A stretch of 64,000 nucleotides of DNA, taken from Acidimicrobiia bacterium. Lineage in GTDB: Bacteria > Actinomycetota > Acidimicrobiia > Spongiisociales > Spongiisociaceae. The notes beneath the pieces are model-generated. The model was given only the letters and a program-made list of their open reading frames with translations, ran no database searches and had not been told where the DNA came from. Where the stretch lies: contig JAJEIM010000033.1 in the NCBI GenBank assembly GCA_022827785.1, forward strand, positions 62,001 to 126,000. Reading direction: 5' to 3'. Both the position numbers and the translations under genes were made by a program. This document shows positions 35,447 through 43,349 of the stretch, one piece after another. Within the stretch, counting starts at the first letter, position 1, and each line of letters opens with the position of its first letter.

Positions 35447-36300
35447 AACCCCCGCCCTTCCTGTACGCCCGGCCGGAGTCCCTTGACGGCGTGCTCCGGC
35501 TCCTCGCCGAGAACGGCGGTGACGCCAGGGTGCTGGCGGGTGGCCAGAGCCTGGTGCCGCTCCTGAACTTCCGGCTGGCCCGGCCCGAGATCCTGGTGGA
35601 CATAGCGATGGTGGACGAGCTGTCCCACCTCACGATCGAGGACGGGGGGCTCCGCATCGGCGCCTCGGTCACCCAGCGCGCCGTGGAAACCTCGGCCGAG
35701 GTGGCCCGGCTCTGCCCGCTGCTGAGCAAGGCCCTGCCGCTGGTCGGTCACCTCCAGAACCGGGCCAGGGGAACCGTGGTTGGGAGCATCGCCCACGCCG
35801 ACCCTTCGGCCGAGCTGCCCGCGGTCGCCCTGGTCCTCGGCGCCACCATGACGGTGCGGTCCGCTTCCGGGGACAGGAGCATCCCGGCCGAGGACTTCTT
35901 CCTCGGTCCCTTCACCACCGCCCTGGAGCCGGACGAGATCCTGGTGGAGGTCCGGTTCCCCGGCAAGCCCTCGGCCCGGACGGCCGTCAAGGAGATCGCT
36001 CCCCGATCCGGCGACTTCGCCATCGCCGGCGTGGCCGGGAGGCTCACCACCGCTGCGGACGGCGCGGTTCAGGACGTCGCCCTGGCATTGTTCGGAGTGG
36101 GCGCCGTCCCCCAGCGCCTCCCCGAGGTGGAGCGCCTGGCGGCGGGCGAGAACGTCACCCCCGAGCTGCTCGACGAGGTAGCCCGGATCACGAGGGCGAC
36201 CGCCCGGTCCGGGTCGGAGGATGTCCACGCCGATCCGGCCTACCGGGCCCGGGTGGCCGGCGAGCTGGTCCGTCGCGTTGTGGAGGAGATGGCCGCATGA
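35443..36300 (+). CDS. Molybdenum hydroxylase, FAD-binding medium subunit (set 1)
   Basis: A 285-residue CoxM/XdhB-type subunit. FAD-binding motifs are ARVLAGGQSLVPLLNFR (about residues 35-50) and the second loop RARGTVVGSIAHADPSAELP. The C-terminal CO-dehydrogenase flavoprotein domain follows (IAPRSGDFAIAGVAGR). It passes electrons from the iron-sulfur subunit to FAD and an acceptor. The start GTG 35443 overlaps the small ORF's stop, and its own stop overlaps the next gene (ATGA). The order FAD, FeS, large subunit is standard for this family. Confidence 0.9.
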   Translation: MKPPPFLYARPESLDGVLRLLAENGGDARVLAGGQSLVPLLNFRLARPEILVDIAMVDELSHLTIEDGGLRIGASVTQRAVETSAEVARLCPLLSKALPLVGHLQNRARGTVVGSIAHADPSAELPAVALVLGATMTVRSASGDRSIPAEDFFLGPFTTALEPDEILVEVRFPGKPSARTAVKEIAPRSGDFAIAGVAGRLTTAADGAVQDVALALFGVGAVPQRLPEVERLAAGENVTPELLDEVARITRATARSGSEDVHADPAYRARVAGELVRRVVEEMAA

Positions 36301-36785
36301 AGCCCGTGCCGGACCCGGCGGGAAGCGTGGCGGTGTCGATGGAGGTGAACGGCCGGACCGTCGAACGGACCGTGAACAGCCGCCGGCTCCTGGCCGATCT
36401 GCTGCGTGACGAGCTCCGCCTCACCGGCACCCACCTCGGTTGCGAGCACGGTGTCTGCGGCGCCTGCACGGTGCTGGTTGACGGTCAACCGGTCCGGTCA
36501 TGCCTGATGCTGGCGGTCCAGGCCGACGGATGCGAGGTGACCACCGTGGAGGGCATCACCCCGAAGGATGGTCTCAGCCCGATGCAGCAGGCCTTCAAGG
36601 ACCACCACGGCCTCCAATGCGGCTTCTGCACCCCCGGCTTCCTGATGACCCTCGCCGGGGTCGAGCCGGAGGATCACCCCGATGAGGAGAGCGTCCGGGA
36701 GCTGCTGGCCGGCAACCTGTGCCGCTGCACCGGCTACGAGGGGATAGTCGACGCGGTGATGGCCGCCTGGGATCGATCGCGGTGA
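36297..36785 (+). CDS. Molybdenum hydroxylase, 2Fe-2S small subunit (set 1)
   Basis: A 162-residue CoxS/XdhC-type iron-sulfur subunit. The plant-ferredoxin cluster is GCEHGVCGACTVLVDG plus a later Cys; the second cluster domain has CGFCTPGF and CRCTGYEG. Both clusters appear complete. Genes on each side overlap by four bases. Confidence 0.95.
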   Translation: MKPVPDPAGSVAVSMEVNGRTVERTVNSRRLLADLLRDELRLTGTHLGCEHGVCGACTVLVDGQPVRSCLMLAVQADGCEVTTVEGITPKDGLSPMQQAFKDHHGLQCGFCTPGFLMTLAGVEPEDHPDEESVRELLAGNLCRCTGYEGIVDAVMAAWDRSR

Positions 36786-39142
36786 CCGCCCGCCCCACCC
36801 ACATCGGCGCGCAGGTGGCCCGGGTGGAGGACGATCGTCTGCTGTCGGGAGGGGCGCGCTTCGCGGCCGACATCGCCCTGCCGGGGATGGTCGAGGCGGC
36901 CTTCTACCGGAGTCCGCTGCCCCATGCGCGGATCGTGGGGGTAGGCGCCGGCGACGCCCTCGAGATCCCCGGCGCATTTGGGCCCTTCACCGCGGGAGAC
37001 ATGACGGACGTCTCGCCCTACCCCGACTTCGACGAGCACGCCCGGCCGGTGGGCATCTTCCCGCTCGCCAGGGAGCGGGTCCGCTACGCCGGGGCACCCA
37101 TCGCGGTCATGGTCGCGGATGACCGGTACCGGGCCGAGGATGCCTGCGACCTGCTGGACGTCGACCTCGACCCACTGGATCCGGTGGTAACCACGGACGC
37201 AGCCCTCGCCCCCGGCGCCCCGCTCCTCTATCCCGACTGGCCGGACAACGTGGTGATCGGCTTCCCGGTCGACAACCCGGATGCGAACGCCGAGTTCGAC
37301 GGCAGGATGGCGGTCTCGGGGCGCTACGAGGTGGGGCGCCACACCGGGGTGCCGATGGAGACGAGGGGTGTGGTGGCCGAGTTCCGCGAGGGCCGGCTCA
37401 CGGTATGGAGCTCCACCCAGTTCCCGCACATCGCCCGCACCATGCTGTCCTACTGCCTCCCGCTGGACGAGAACGACATCCGGGTGATCGTCCCGGACGT
37501 GGGCGGAGGGTTCGGGGTCAAGGCCGAGTTCTACCCGGAGGAGGTCACCATCCCATGGCTGGCCTTGAGGCTGGGGCGACCGGTTCGATGGATCGAGGAC
37601 CGGCGCGAGCACCTCCTCGCCACCTGCCATGCCCGAGACCTGGTTCTCGACCTCGAGGCGGCGGTCGACGAGGACGGGCGCTTCCGGGCCGTGCGGGGGA
37701 TGGCCGTCCAGGACCTGGGCGCCGCGGAGATGTATCCCTTCGGCTACTCGCCCGCATTCACCGCCATCGGCCACATCACCGGCCCGTACCGGATCCCCCA
37801 CCAGTCGGTCGGCCTTCTCGCCGTGGCGACCAACAAGACCCCTTGCGGCGCCTACCGGGGCTTCGGGATCCCGGAAGCCACCTTCGCGATCGAGCGCCTC
37901 ATGGACAAGGCGGCCGACCGGCTCGGCATCGGCAGGAACGAGATCAGGCGCCGCAACCTCATCGGCCAGGGCGACATTCCTTACACCACCTCGGCCGGAG
38001 CGATCGTCGACTCGGGGAGCCACCGGGAAGCCTTCGAGGAGACGGTGCGCGTCACCGCCGAGCGGGTGGAACACTGGCGGGCCGTGCTGGGGGACGATCC
38101 CGGCATCCGGGTCGGGTCAGGCGTGGTCAACTACATCGAAGGCGTCACGCCCACCTATTTCATGACCACCGGACACTGGACCGCGTACGACTCCTGCTCG
38201 GTACGCGTGAACCCCGACGGGACGGCGGTGGTGTCGGTGGGGGTCTCCACATCCGGCCAGGGTCTGGAATCCATGCTGACCACCCTCACCGCCGAAGCAC
38301 TCGGGGTCCGCCGCGACCAGGTCCGGGTGGTGATGGGCGACACCGACCGCACCCCCTACGGGCTGGGCAGCTGGGGCAGCCGGAGCACCAACGTCGCCTC
38401 GGGCGCCCTCCGCATCGCGTCCGACCGGCTCCTGGAGAAGGCGACCCGGATCGCCGCCCATCTGCTGGAGGCCTCCCCGGAGGACATCGAGGCCCACGAC
38501 GGCGCGCTGAGCGTGCGCGGAAGCCCCGGAGCCTCAGTCACCTGGCAGCAGGTGGCGACTGCGGCCAACATCCGCACCGTCGACCTGCCCGAGGGCGTGG
38601 AGCCGGGCCTGGAGGCGGCGGCAACCTACGAGCCACCGGGCATAGAACACGTCCCCGACGAGTACGGGCGGGTCAACGCCGCCGCCACGTACACCAACGC
38701 CAGCCATGCCGCGGTGGTGTCGGTCGACACCGGCACCGGCCAGGTGAGGATGCTGGAGTACATCGTCGCCCACGACTGCGGGACGGTCATCAACCCCCAG
38801 ATCGTCCGGGGACAGGTGGTCGGCGGGGTCGCACAGGGGATAGGCGGCGCCCTGCTGGAGCAGCTCCACTACGACGAATGGGGGAATCCCCAGTCGACCT
38901 CCTTCCTGGACTACCACCTGCCCGGCGCCACCGAGATCCCCACCATGCAGGTTCTCCACTTCGAGTCGCCGGCCCCTGCCATGCCCTGGGGCGCCAAGGG
39001 CGCCGGAGAGGCGGGGATCATCGGCCCGGGCCCGGCCATCGCCGCCGCCGTGGAGGACGCCCTGTCGGGCATGGGAGTAGCGGAGATCACCCGCACCCCG
39101 ATCACCGCCCCCTACGTGCTCAGCCTCCTCCCGACCCCGTAG
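36782..39142 (+). CDS. Molybdenum hydroxylase, large catalytic subunit (set 1)
   Basis: A 786-residue molybdopterin-binding subunit. Seen are the N-terminal a/b hammerhead domain (HIGAQVARVEDDRLLSGGAR), the cofactor loop DVGGGFGVKAEFYPEE, and the loop PCGAYRGFGIPEATFAIERL next to the molybdenum. The C-terminal GAKGAGEAGIIG supplies the conserved catalytic Glu. The motif is not the AYRCSFR of aerobic CO dehydrogenase, so this is a hydroxylase of the xanthine, nicotinate or isoquinoline type. GTG 36782 overlaps the FeS-subunit stop. Together with the NicX-like gene downstream it suggests hydroxylation of a pyridine-type ring. Confidence 0.9.
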   Translation: MTARPTHIGAQVARVEDDRLLSGGARFAADIALPGMVEAAFYRSPLPHARIVGVGAGDALEIPGAFGPFTAGDMTDVSPYPDFDEHARPVGIFPLARERVRYAGAPIAVMVADDRYRAEDACDLLDVDLDPLDPVVTTDAALAPGAPLLYPDWPDNVVIGFPVDNPDANAEFDGRMAVSGRYEVGRHTGVPMETRGVVAEFREGRLTVWSSTQFPHIARTMLSYCLPLDENDIRVIVPDVGGGFGVKAEFYPEEVTIPWLALRLGRPVRWIEDRREHLLATCHARDLVLDLEAAVDEDGRFRAVRGMAVQDLGAAEMYPFGYSPAFTAIGHITGPYRIPHQSVGLLAVATNKTPCGAYRGFGIPEATFAIERLMDKAADRLGIGRNEIRRRNLIGQGDIPYTTSAGAIVDSGSHREAFEETVRVTAERVEHWRAVLGDDPGIRVGSGVVNYIEGVTPTYFMTTGHWTAYDSCSVRVNPDGTAVVSVGVSTSGQGLESMLTTLTAEALGVRRDQVRVVMGDTDRTPYGLGSWGSRSTNVASGALRIASDRLLEKATRIAAHLLEASPEDIEAHDGALSVRGSPGASVTWQQVATAANIRTVDLPEGVEPGLEAAATYEPPGIEHVPDEYGRVNAAATYTNASHAAVVSVDTGTGQVRMLEYIVAHDCGTVINPQIVRGQVVGGVAQGIGGALLEQLHYDEWGNPQSTSFLDYHLPGATEIPTMQVLHFESPAPAMPWGAKGAGEAGIIGPGPAIAAAVEDALSGMGVAEITRTPITAPYVLSLLPTP

Positions 39143-39167
39143 GATCGGTCCGGCTACGCTCCGGCCC

Positions 39168-40139
39168 ATGGCAGGACTCAGCGCGCAGGACGAACGGCTA
39201 CTCCGGCAGGCCATTGGGGTATCCGCCAGGTCGGTGGCGAACGGGAACATGCCCTTCGGCGCCCTGATGGCGGACGCATCCGGCAATGTCCTCCTCGAGG
39301 CGGAGAACACCGGCGTCACGGGCAAGAACACGCTCAACCACGCCGAGACCAACCTCATGAACATGGCGGTGACCACCCTCACCGACCGCCAGATCGCCAC
39401 CGCCACCCTCTACACCAGCTGCGAGCCCTGCGCCATGTGCAGCGGCTCCATGTACTGGGGAGGCCTCAACCGGATGGTCTACGGGATGAGCGAGCTCGAC
39501 CTCCTGGAGATCACCGGGGAGGATCCCGGCACCGCCACCATGCGGGGCGTGGGCTGCCGGAACATTCTCCAGAGCGGCCAGCGCGACATCGAGGTGAGCG
39601 GCCCACACCTGGTCGAGGAGGCCTCGGCGGTCCACATCGGGTTCTACGACCGGTTCCGGCTCAGCGCTCAGGAGGAACAGCTCCTCCGGCGGGCCATCGA
39701 AGTGTCCACCAGGTCGGTCGCCAACGGGAACCTGCCCTTCGGGGCGCTGCTCGCCGACCCGGACGGGAACGTCCTGCTGGAGGCGGAGAACAGCGACATA
39801 ACGGGCCGGAGCCCGCTCAACCACGCCGAGACCAACCTGATGAGGCTGGCGATCGAGAAGCTCACGCCGGAGCAGATCGCCACCGCCACCCTCTACACCA
39901 GCTGCGAGCCCTGCGCCATGTGCAGCGGCTCCATGTACTGGGGAGGCCTCAACCGGATGGTCTACGGGATGAGCGAGGCGGATCTGCTGGAGTACACGGG
40001 CGGCCACCAGCTCAACCCGACCATGACCGGCGTGGGCTGCCGGGCCGTACTCCAGAGCGGCCACCGCGAGGTGGAGGTGAAGGGCCCCTTCCTTATCGAC
40101 GAGGCCTCCGTGATCCACCGCACCTACTGGAGTTCCTGA
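39168..40139 (+). CDS. Tandem-duplicated nucleoside-deaminase-like protein
   Basis: A 323-residue protein made of two cytidine/deoxycytidylate-deaminase-fold domains in tandem (residues 1-161 and 162-323). Each keeps the zinc and catalytic set: H58-A-E60 with C88 and C91 in the first, the same residues 161 positions later (H219, C249, C252) in the second. Both share CEPCAMCSGSMYWGG. The family deaminates nucleobases, nucleosides or related amino-heterocycles. A 105-base stretch is identical in the two halves, so duplication or gene conversion is recent. It follows the molybdenum hydroxylase by 25 bases. Single-domain guanine deaminase-like proteins of about 160 residues are the normal form. 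Confidence 0.85.
   Translation: MAGLSAQDERLLRQAIGVSARSVANGNMPFGALMADASGNVLLEAENTGVTGKNTLNHAETNLMNMAVTTLTDRQIATATLYTSCEPCAMCSGSMYWGGLNRMVYGMSELDLLEITGEDPGTATMRGVGCRNILQSGQRDIEVSGPHLVEEASAVHIGFYDRFRLSAQEEQLLRRAIEVSTRSVANGNLPFGALLADPDGNVLLEAENSDITGRSPLNHAETNLMRLAIEKLTPEQIATATLYTSCEPCAMCSGSMYWGGLNRMVYGMSEADLLEYTGGHQLNPTMTGVGCRAVLQSGHREVEVKGPFLIDEASVIHRTYWSS
39390..39494 (+). repeat. 105-bp perfect direct repeat, copy 1
   Basis: It is identical to 39873-39977 (offset 483 bases = 161 codons). It covers the PCxxC zinc-site region of the first deaminase domain. Confidence 0.95.
39873..39977 (+). repeat. 105-bp perfect direct repeat, copy 2
   Basis: It is identical to 39390-39494 and covers the same region of the second deaminase domain. 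Flanking sequence is similar but clearly diverged, which suggests gene conversion of this segment. Confidence 0.95.
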
Positions 40140-40197
40140 ACCGGGAGAGCGCTAAGCCTCTCGATCCCGGCGACGACCGGAGACGGGATTTCCGGTC

Positions 40198-40218
40198 GGG
40201 AACGGGCCGCCCGTTCCC
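40198..40218 (+). terminator. Intergenic hairpin before the NicX-like gene
   Basis: GGGAACGGG, loop CCG, CCCGTTCCC: a perfect 9-bp stem with no T-run. It may act as an mRNA processing or partial termination signal between the deaminase and NicX-like genes. Confidence 0.4.
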
Positions 40219-40320
40219 GCACTTCCAGCGCCCTCTTCCGCACCCTCCGCCCGCCCGGCGAGCAGCCCGACCGAATAGGATCAGCGGCAGCTTTCCTGAC
40301 AGCACGAAAGGAGAACGCCG

Positions 40321-41361
40321 TTGCGTAGAGTTCCCACCACAGCCGCCGCCGGCGCCGAACTGGTACCGATGTTCAAAGACCACATGGAGTTGTGCGGGGT
40401 AGGCCCCGGCCAGACCGTGATGGCCTTCACCAACACCCAGAGCAACCCCGCCTACATCACCGCGCTGATGGGAGCGGTGAAGGTGCTGGGAGGCGACTTC
40501 TTCCAGATAATGGTGCCGGCCGACGATTCCTGGATGGAATCGCGCACCATCGTCGAGGCCTGGAAGGGGTGCGACCTGGTGGTGGGCTTCCTGGCCAGCA
40601 TGGGATCCCACTGGATCTACTCCGACGCCCACAACGAGGCCCTGGAGTCGGGCGTCCGTTCCCTGATGATCGAGGAACCCGAGGACCATCTGCGCCGCCT
40701 CTTCCCCATCCCGGTCATTCGCGAGCGCGGCGAGGCCAGCGTGCGCTACATGGCGACGTCTGACACGATGCGGGTCCAGTCCGAGGCCGGGACCGACCTC
40801 ACCGTCCGCTACACGGGCCGACCCCTCGGATGCCAGTACGGATACACCGACGAGCCGGGACGCTGGGATCACTGGCCGTCAGGGCAGTGCGGGGTGGCGC
40901 CGCTGGAGGACTCGGCGGAGGGCACGCTGGTGGTGGACGCCGGCGACGCGCTGCTGCCTCTGGGCAAGTACGTGGAACAGCCGATCCGTATCGAGATACG
41001 GGAGGGGAGCATCGTCTCCATCGACGGGGGCGCCGACTCCCGGCTGCTCAAGGACTACTTCGAGCAGCCCAAGGACAAGCGGGTCTACGGTGTCTCCCAC
41101 ATCGGCTGGGGGTACGAGCACCGGGCCAACTGGAACGCCCTGGGCCTCCGCTTCTGGGAAGGCGGGGGGGTGATGGACACCGAGAGCTACTACGGCAACA
41201 TGCTGATCGCGTTCGGCGCCAACTTCTTCCGCAAGCTGGGCGGCGAGAACCGGGTTCCGTTCCACTTCGACATCCCGACCCGCAACCACTCCATCTGGAT
41301 CGGCGACACCCAGATCATCGACCGGGGCAGCTTCGTGGTGCCCGGGTTCGAGCTGGAATAG
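40321..41361 (+). CDS. 2,5-dihydroxypyridine 5,6-dioxygenase (NicX)-like protein
   Basis: A 346-residue protein closely resembling NicX of nicotinate catabolism, a member of the aminopeptidase T-like fold that evolved into a ring-cleaving Fe(II) dioxygenase. Shared blocks are YGYTDEPGRWDHWPSG, EDSAEGTLVVDAGDALLP, VYGVSHIGWGYEHRANWNA and PFHFDIPTRN. The iron ligands expected from NicX are present as H260, H315 and D317. NicX opens the pyridine ring of 2,5-dihydroxypyridine to N-formylmaleamate. Start TTG 40321 has AAAGGAG seven bases upstream. An M29-like peptidase annotation is the common alternative, but the shared blocks fit NicX better. The exact ring substrate is inferred. Confidence 0.8.
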   Translation: MRRVPTTAAAGAELVPMFKDHMELCGVGPGQTVMAFTNTQSNPAYITALMGAVKVLGGDFFQIMVPADDSWMESRTIVEAWKGCDLVVGFLASMGSHWIYSDAHNEALESGVRSLMIEEPEDHLRRLFPIPVIRERGEASVRYMATSDTMRVQSEAGTDLTVRYTGRPLGCQYGYTDEPGRWDHWPSGQCGVAPLEDSAEGTLVVDAGDALLPLGKYVEQPIRIEIREGSIVSIDGGADSRLLKDYFEQPKDKRVYGVSHIGWGYEHRANWNALGLRFWEGGGVMDTESYYGNMLIAFGANFFRKLGGENRVPFHFDIPTRNHSIWIGDTQIIDRGSFVVPGFELE

Positions 41362-41374
41362 CCGGACGCGCGCC

Positions 41375-42130
41375 ATGCGACTCAAGGACAAGGTAGCGGT
41401 AGTCACCGGGTCCTCCCGTTCGATCGGGCGGGCCATCGCCGTCGGATACGGGCGGGAAGGCGCCAAGGTGGTGGTCAACTACCGGAGCGACAAGGGTGCT
41501 GCGGATTCGGCCGTGGCCGAGATCGAGGCGGCGGGCTCCGAGGCCATTGCGGTCCGCGCCGACACCACCTCGGCCGCGGACGTGAACGGCCTGATCGGCG
41601 CGGCCGTGAGTCGTTTCGGCCGGATCGATGTCCTGGTGAACAACGCCGCCATCCTGATCCGGACACCCTTCCTCGAGATCGAGGAGTCGGAGTGGGACCG
41701 GATCATCGAGGTCAACCTCAAGGGGTTCTTCCTGTGCTCCCAGACGGTCGCACGCCAGATGGTCCGCCAGGGTGACGGCGGCATCATCATCAACATGTCG
41801 TCGGCGGGCGAGACTCTGGCGGGACGGGATCTCACCCACTACTGCGTGGCCAAGGGGGGCGTGCGGATGCTCACCCGGCAGCTGGCCTTCGAGCTGGCGC
41901 CCCACGGGATCCGCGCCAATGCCATCGCCCCGGGACTGATCGAGACGGACATGAACCGGTCGGACCTGGCGGTTCCCGAGTTCCGCGAGTACCGGCTCTC
42001 CATGATCCCGCTGGGGATCATCGGGGTTCCCGAGGACATTGTCGGCGCGGCGGTTTTCCTGGCCTCTGACGAATCCAGGATGGCCACCGGGTCCACCGTC
42101 TACCTAGATGCCGGCCAGACCATCGCCTGA
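41375..42130 (+). CDS. Short-chain dehydrogenase/reductase
   Basis: A 251-residue classical SDR. The cofactor motif is TGSSRSIG near residues 11-18, followed by the NNAAI segment, catalytic Ser in NMSSAGE, and Y156-x3-K160 in HYCVAKGG. It uses NAD(P)H to oxidise or reduce a hydroxyl or keto group. It starts 13 bases after the NicX-like gene and so probably belongs to the same pathway. The substrate is not readable. Confidence 0.9.
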   Translation: MRLKDKVAVVTGSSRSIGRAIAVGYGREGAKVVVNYRSDKGAADSAVAEIEAAGSEAIAVRADTTSAADVNGLIGAAVSRFGRIDVLVNNAAILIRTPFLEIEESEWDRIIEVNLKGFFLCSQTVARQMVRQGDGGIIINMSSAGETLAGRDLTHYCVAKGGVRMLTRQLAFELAPHGIRANAIAPGLIETDMNRSDLAVPEFREYRLSMIPLGIIGVPEDIVGAAVFLASDESRMATGSTVYLDAGQTIA

Positions 42131-42236
42131 CCCGGGGGGTTTCTCAGCTCATCGTCCGGCGGGGACCGGACGAGAACTCCTACCGGCCCGGCGGCGGTCA
42201 ACATGCAACAGCCAGACAAACGAACGGAGGTACTAG

Positions 42237-42893
42237 ATGTCAGACCTTATTGATGGTCTCTCGAACGGTCTGGAGAACGCGGGCGAGACCATACTCTCAT
42301 TCCTGCCGCGGCTGATCGGAGCCTTGATAATCCTGGTTGTCGGCTGGCTGGTGGCCCGGCTGGTACACAGGGTGTTCCAGCGCCTCTTCAAGGCGGTTGG
42401 CCTCGACGCATTGCTGGAACGAGCCGGTCTCGCCGACCGGCTGAACGCGGCCGGATACACCGCTACCGACCTTGGGGCGCGAGCGATCTACTGGATCGCG
42501 CTGCTGGTGGTGTTCCTGCTCACGGCCGAGGCTCTCGACGTCGAGTATCTCAGCGACATCCTGACGGGGCTGATCGGATACCTACCGCTGGTGGTGGCGG
42601 CGATCGTCATCGTCATCGTGGCGGCCGCATTGGGTGCGTTCCTCGCCGAGTTGTCCACTCCGTGGTCGCAGGAACGTCACATCCGGTGGCTCCCCGCCAC
42701 GGCGCGGTGGGCGGTGATCGCCCTCGGGATATTCGTCGCCCTCAACACGCTGAACATCGGCGAGGAGATTGTCAACACCCTCTTCATAGCCGTGGTCGGG
42801 ACGGTGGGCGCCATCCTGGTGATCGCCTTCGGCGTTGGGGGAATCTCCGCGGCGAAGGAGTGGTGGAGCAGGGTCCTGCCCGACCGCGACTGA
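42237..42893 (+). CDS. Small mechanosensitive-channel-like membrane protein
   Basis: A 218-residue protein with an N-terminal helix (LIDGLSNGLENAGETILSFL), a first membrane helix (IGALIILVVGWLVARLVHRVF), and a soluble turn LDALLERAGLADRLNAAG. Two or three more membrane helices follow, ending GVGGISAAKEWW. This is the conserved TM-helix repeat layout of small MscS-related or CmpX-like proteins. The cytoplasmic MscS beta domain is missing. It may act in membrane-tension or envelope stability. Confidence 0.7.
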   Translation: MSDLIDGLSNGLENAGETILSFLPRLIGALIILVVGWLVARLVHRVFQRLFKAVGLDALLERAGLADRLNAAGYTATDLGARAIYWIALLVVFLLTAEALDVEYLSDILTGLIGYLPLVVAAIVIVIVAAALGAFLAELSTPWSQERHIRWLPATARWAVIALGIFVALNTLNIGEEIVNTLFIAVVGTVGAILVIAFGVGGISAAKEWWSRVLPDRD

Positions 42894-42919
42894 CCCGGGT
42901 TGAGTCCGTTCATGTCTCT

Positions 42920-42960
42920 GCCGCCGGCCCGTCTTGCGGCGACCCGCGCGGGCCGGCGGC
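42920..42960 (+). terminator. GC-rich hairpin after the channel-like gene
   Basis: A perfect 12-bp stem (GCCGCCGGCCCG with CGGGCCGGCGGC) around a 17-base loop, 27 bases after the stop codon. There is no T-run, so termination may need Rho or the hairpin may protect the 3' end. Confidence 0.5.
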
Positions 42961-43253
42961 GCATGGCGGCGGTCTTTCCGGCCCCCAAGGACCACCGGAT
43001 GGCCACCGGACTCACCGTCTCCCTCGACACCGGCCGACCATAGGAGCCTGATTCCGGAGCCCGACTCCGGACCGGACACTCGCCAACCCCGGGGGACCAC
43101 CCGGACGACGGGCTCCGGTCGGAGTGCGGCGTAGCGCCCGACAAGGTGAGCCGATGGGAGCCCGGCACACCGAGGATGTGAGCCGCCTCAAACCAAGGCA
43201 CCCTCCCGGCAGGTCCGTATGCGCCTGCGAGGAAAATGACTGGCCTCTCTAGT
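42961..43253. other. Intergenic region, no gene recognised
   Basis: This stretch lies between the channel-like gene's hairpin and the Fur/Zur-like box. Open frames on both strands lack domains. It probably holds upstream promoter sequence for the binding-protein operon. Confidence 0.4.
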
Positions 43254-43273
43254 TGATACTGATTATCATTACC
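43254..43273. promoter_or_regulatory. Fur/Zur-like metalloregulator box
   Basis: GATACTGATTATCATTACC at 43255-43273 agrees with the 19-bp Fur consensus at 16 positions by my count. It contains a TGATA/TATCA palindrome (43254-43268). It stands out as AT-rich in GC-rich surroundings, about 80 bases before the binding-protein start codon. Fur, Zur or a related repressor could bind. Confidence 0.5.
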
Positions 43274-43349
43274 ATCAGGGCCTAGGGGGATTTCGCTCGC
43301 GCAGGCAGCTCCCAAGCCCGTTCCAGGTAGCAACGCCACGGGATGGAGC

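Noticed and set aside
37405-39267. 620-codon plus-strand frame inside the first molybdenum hydroxylase large subunit
   Set aside because: It is out of phase with the real gene and consists of Arg/Gly/Pro-rich sequence without motifs.
39390-39977. Direct repeats as a CRISPR or mobile-element signature
   Set aside because: Only two copies, in frame and 161 codons apart, inside one gene; they are explained by domain duplication.
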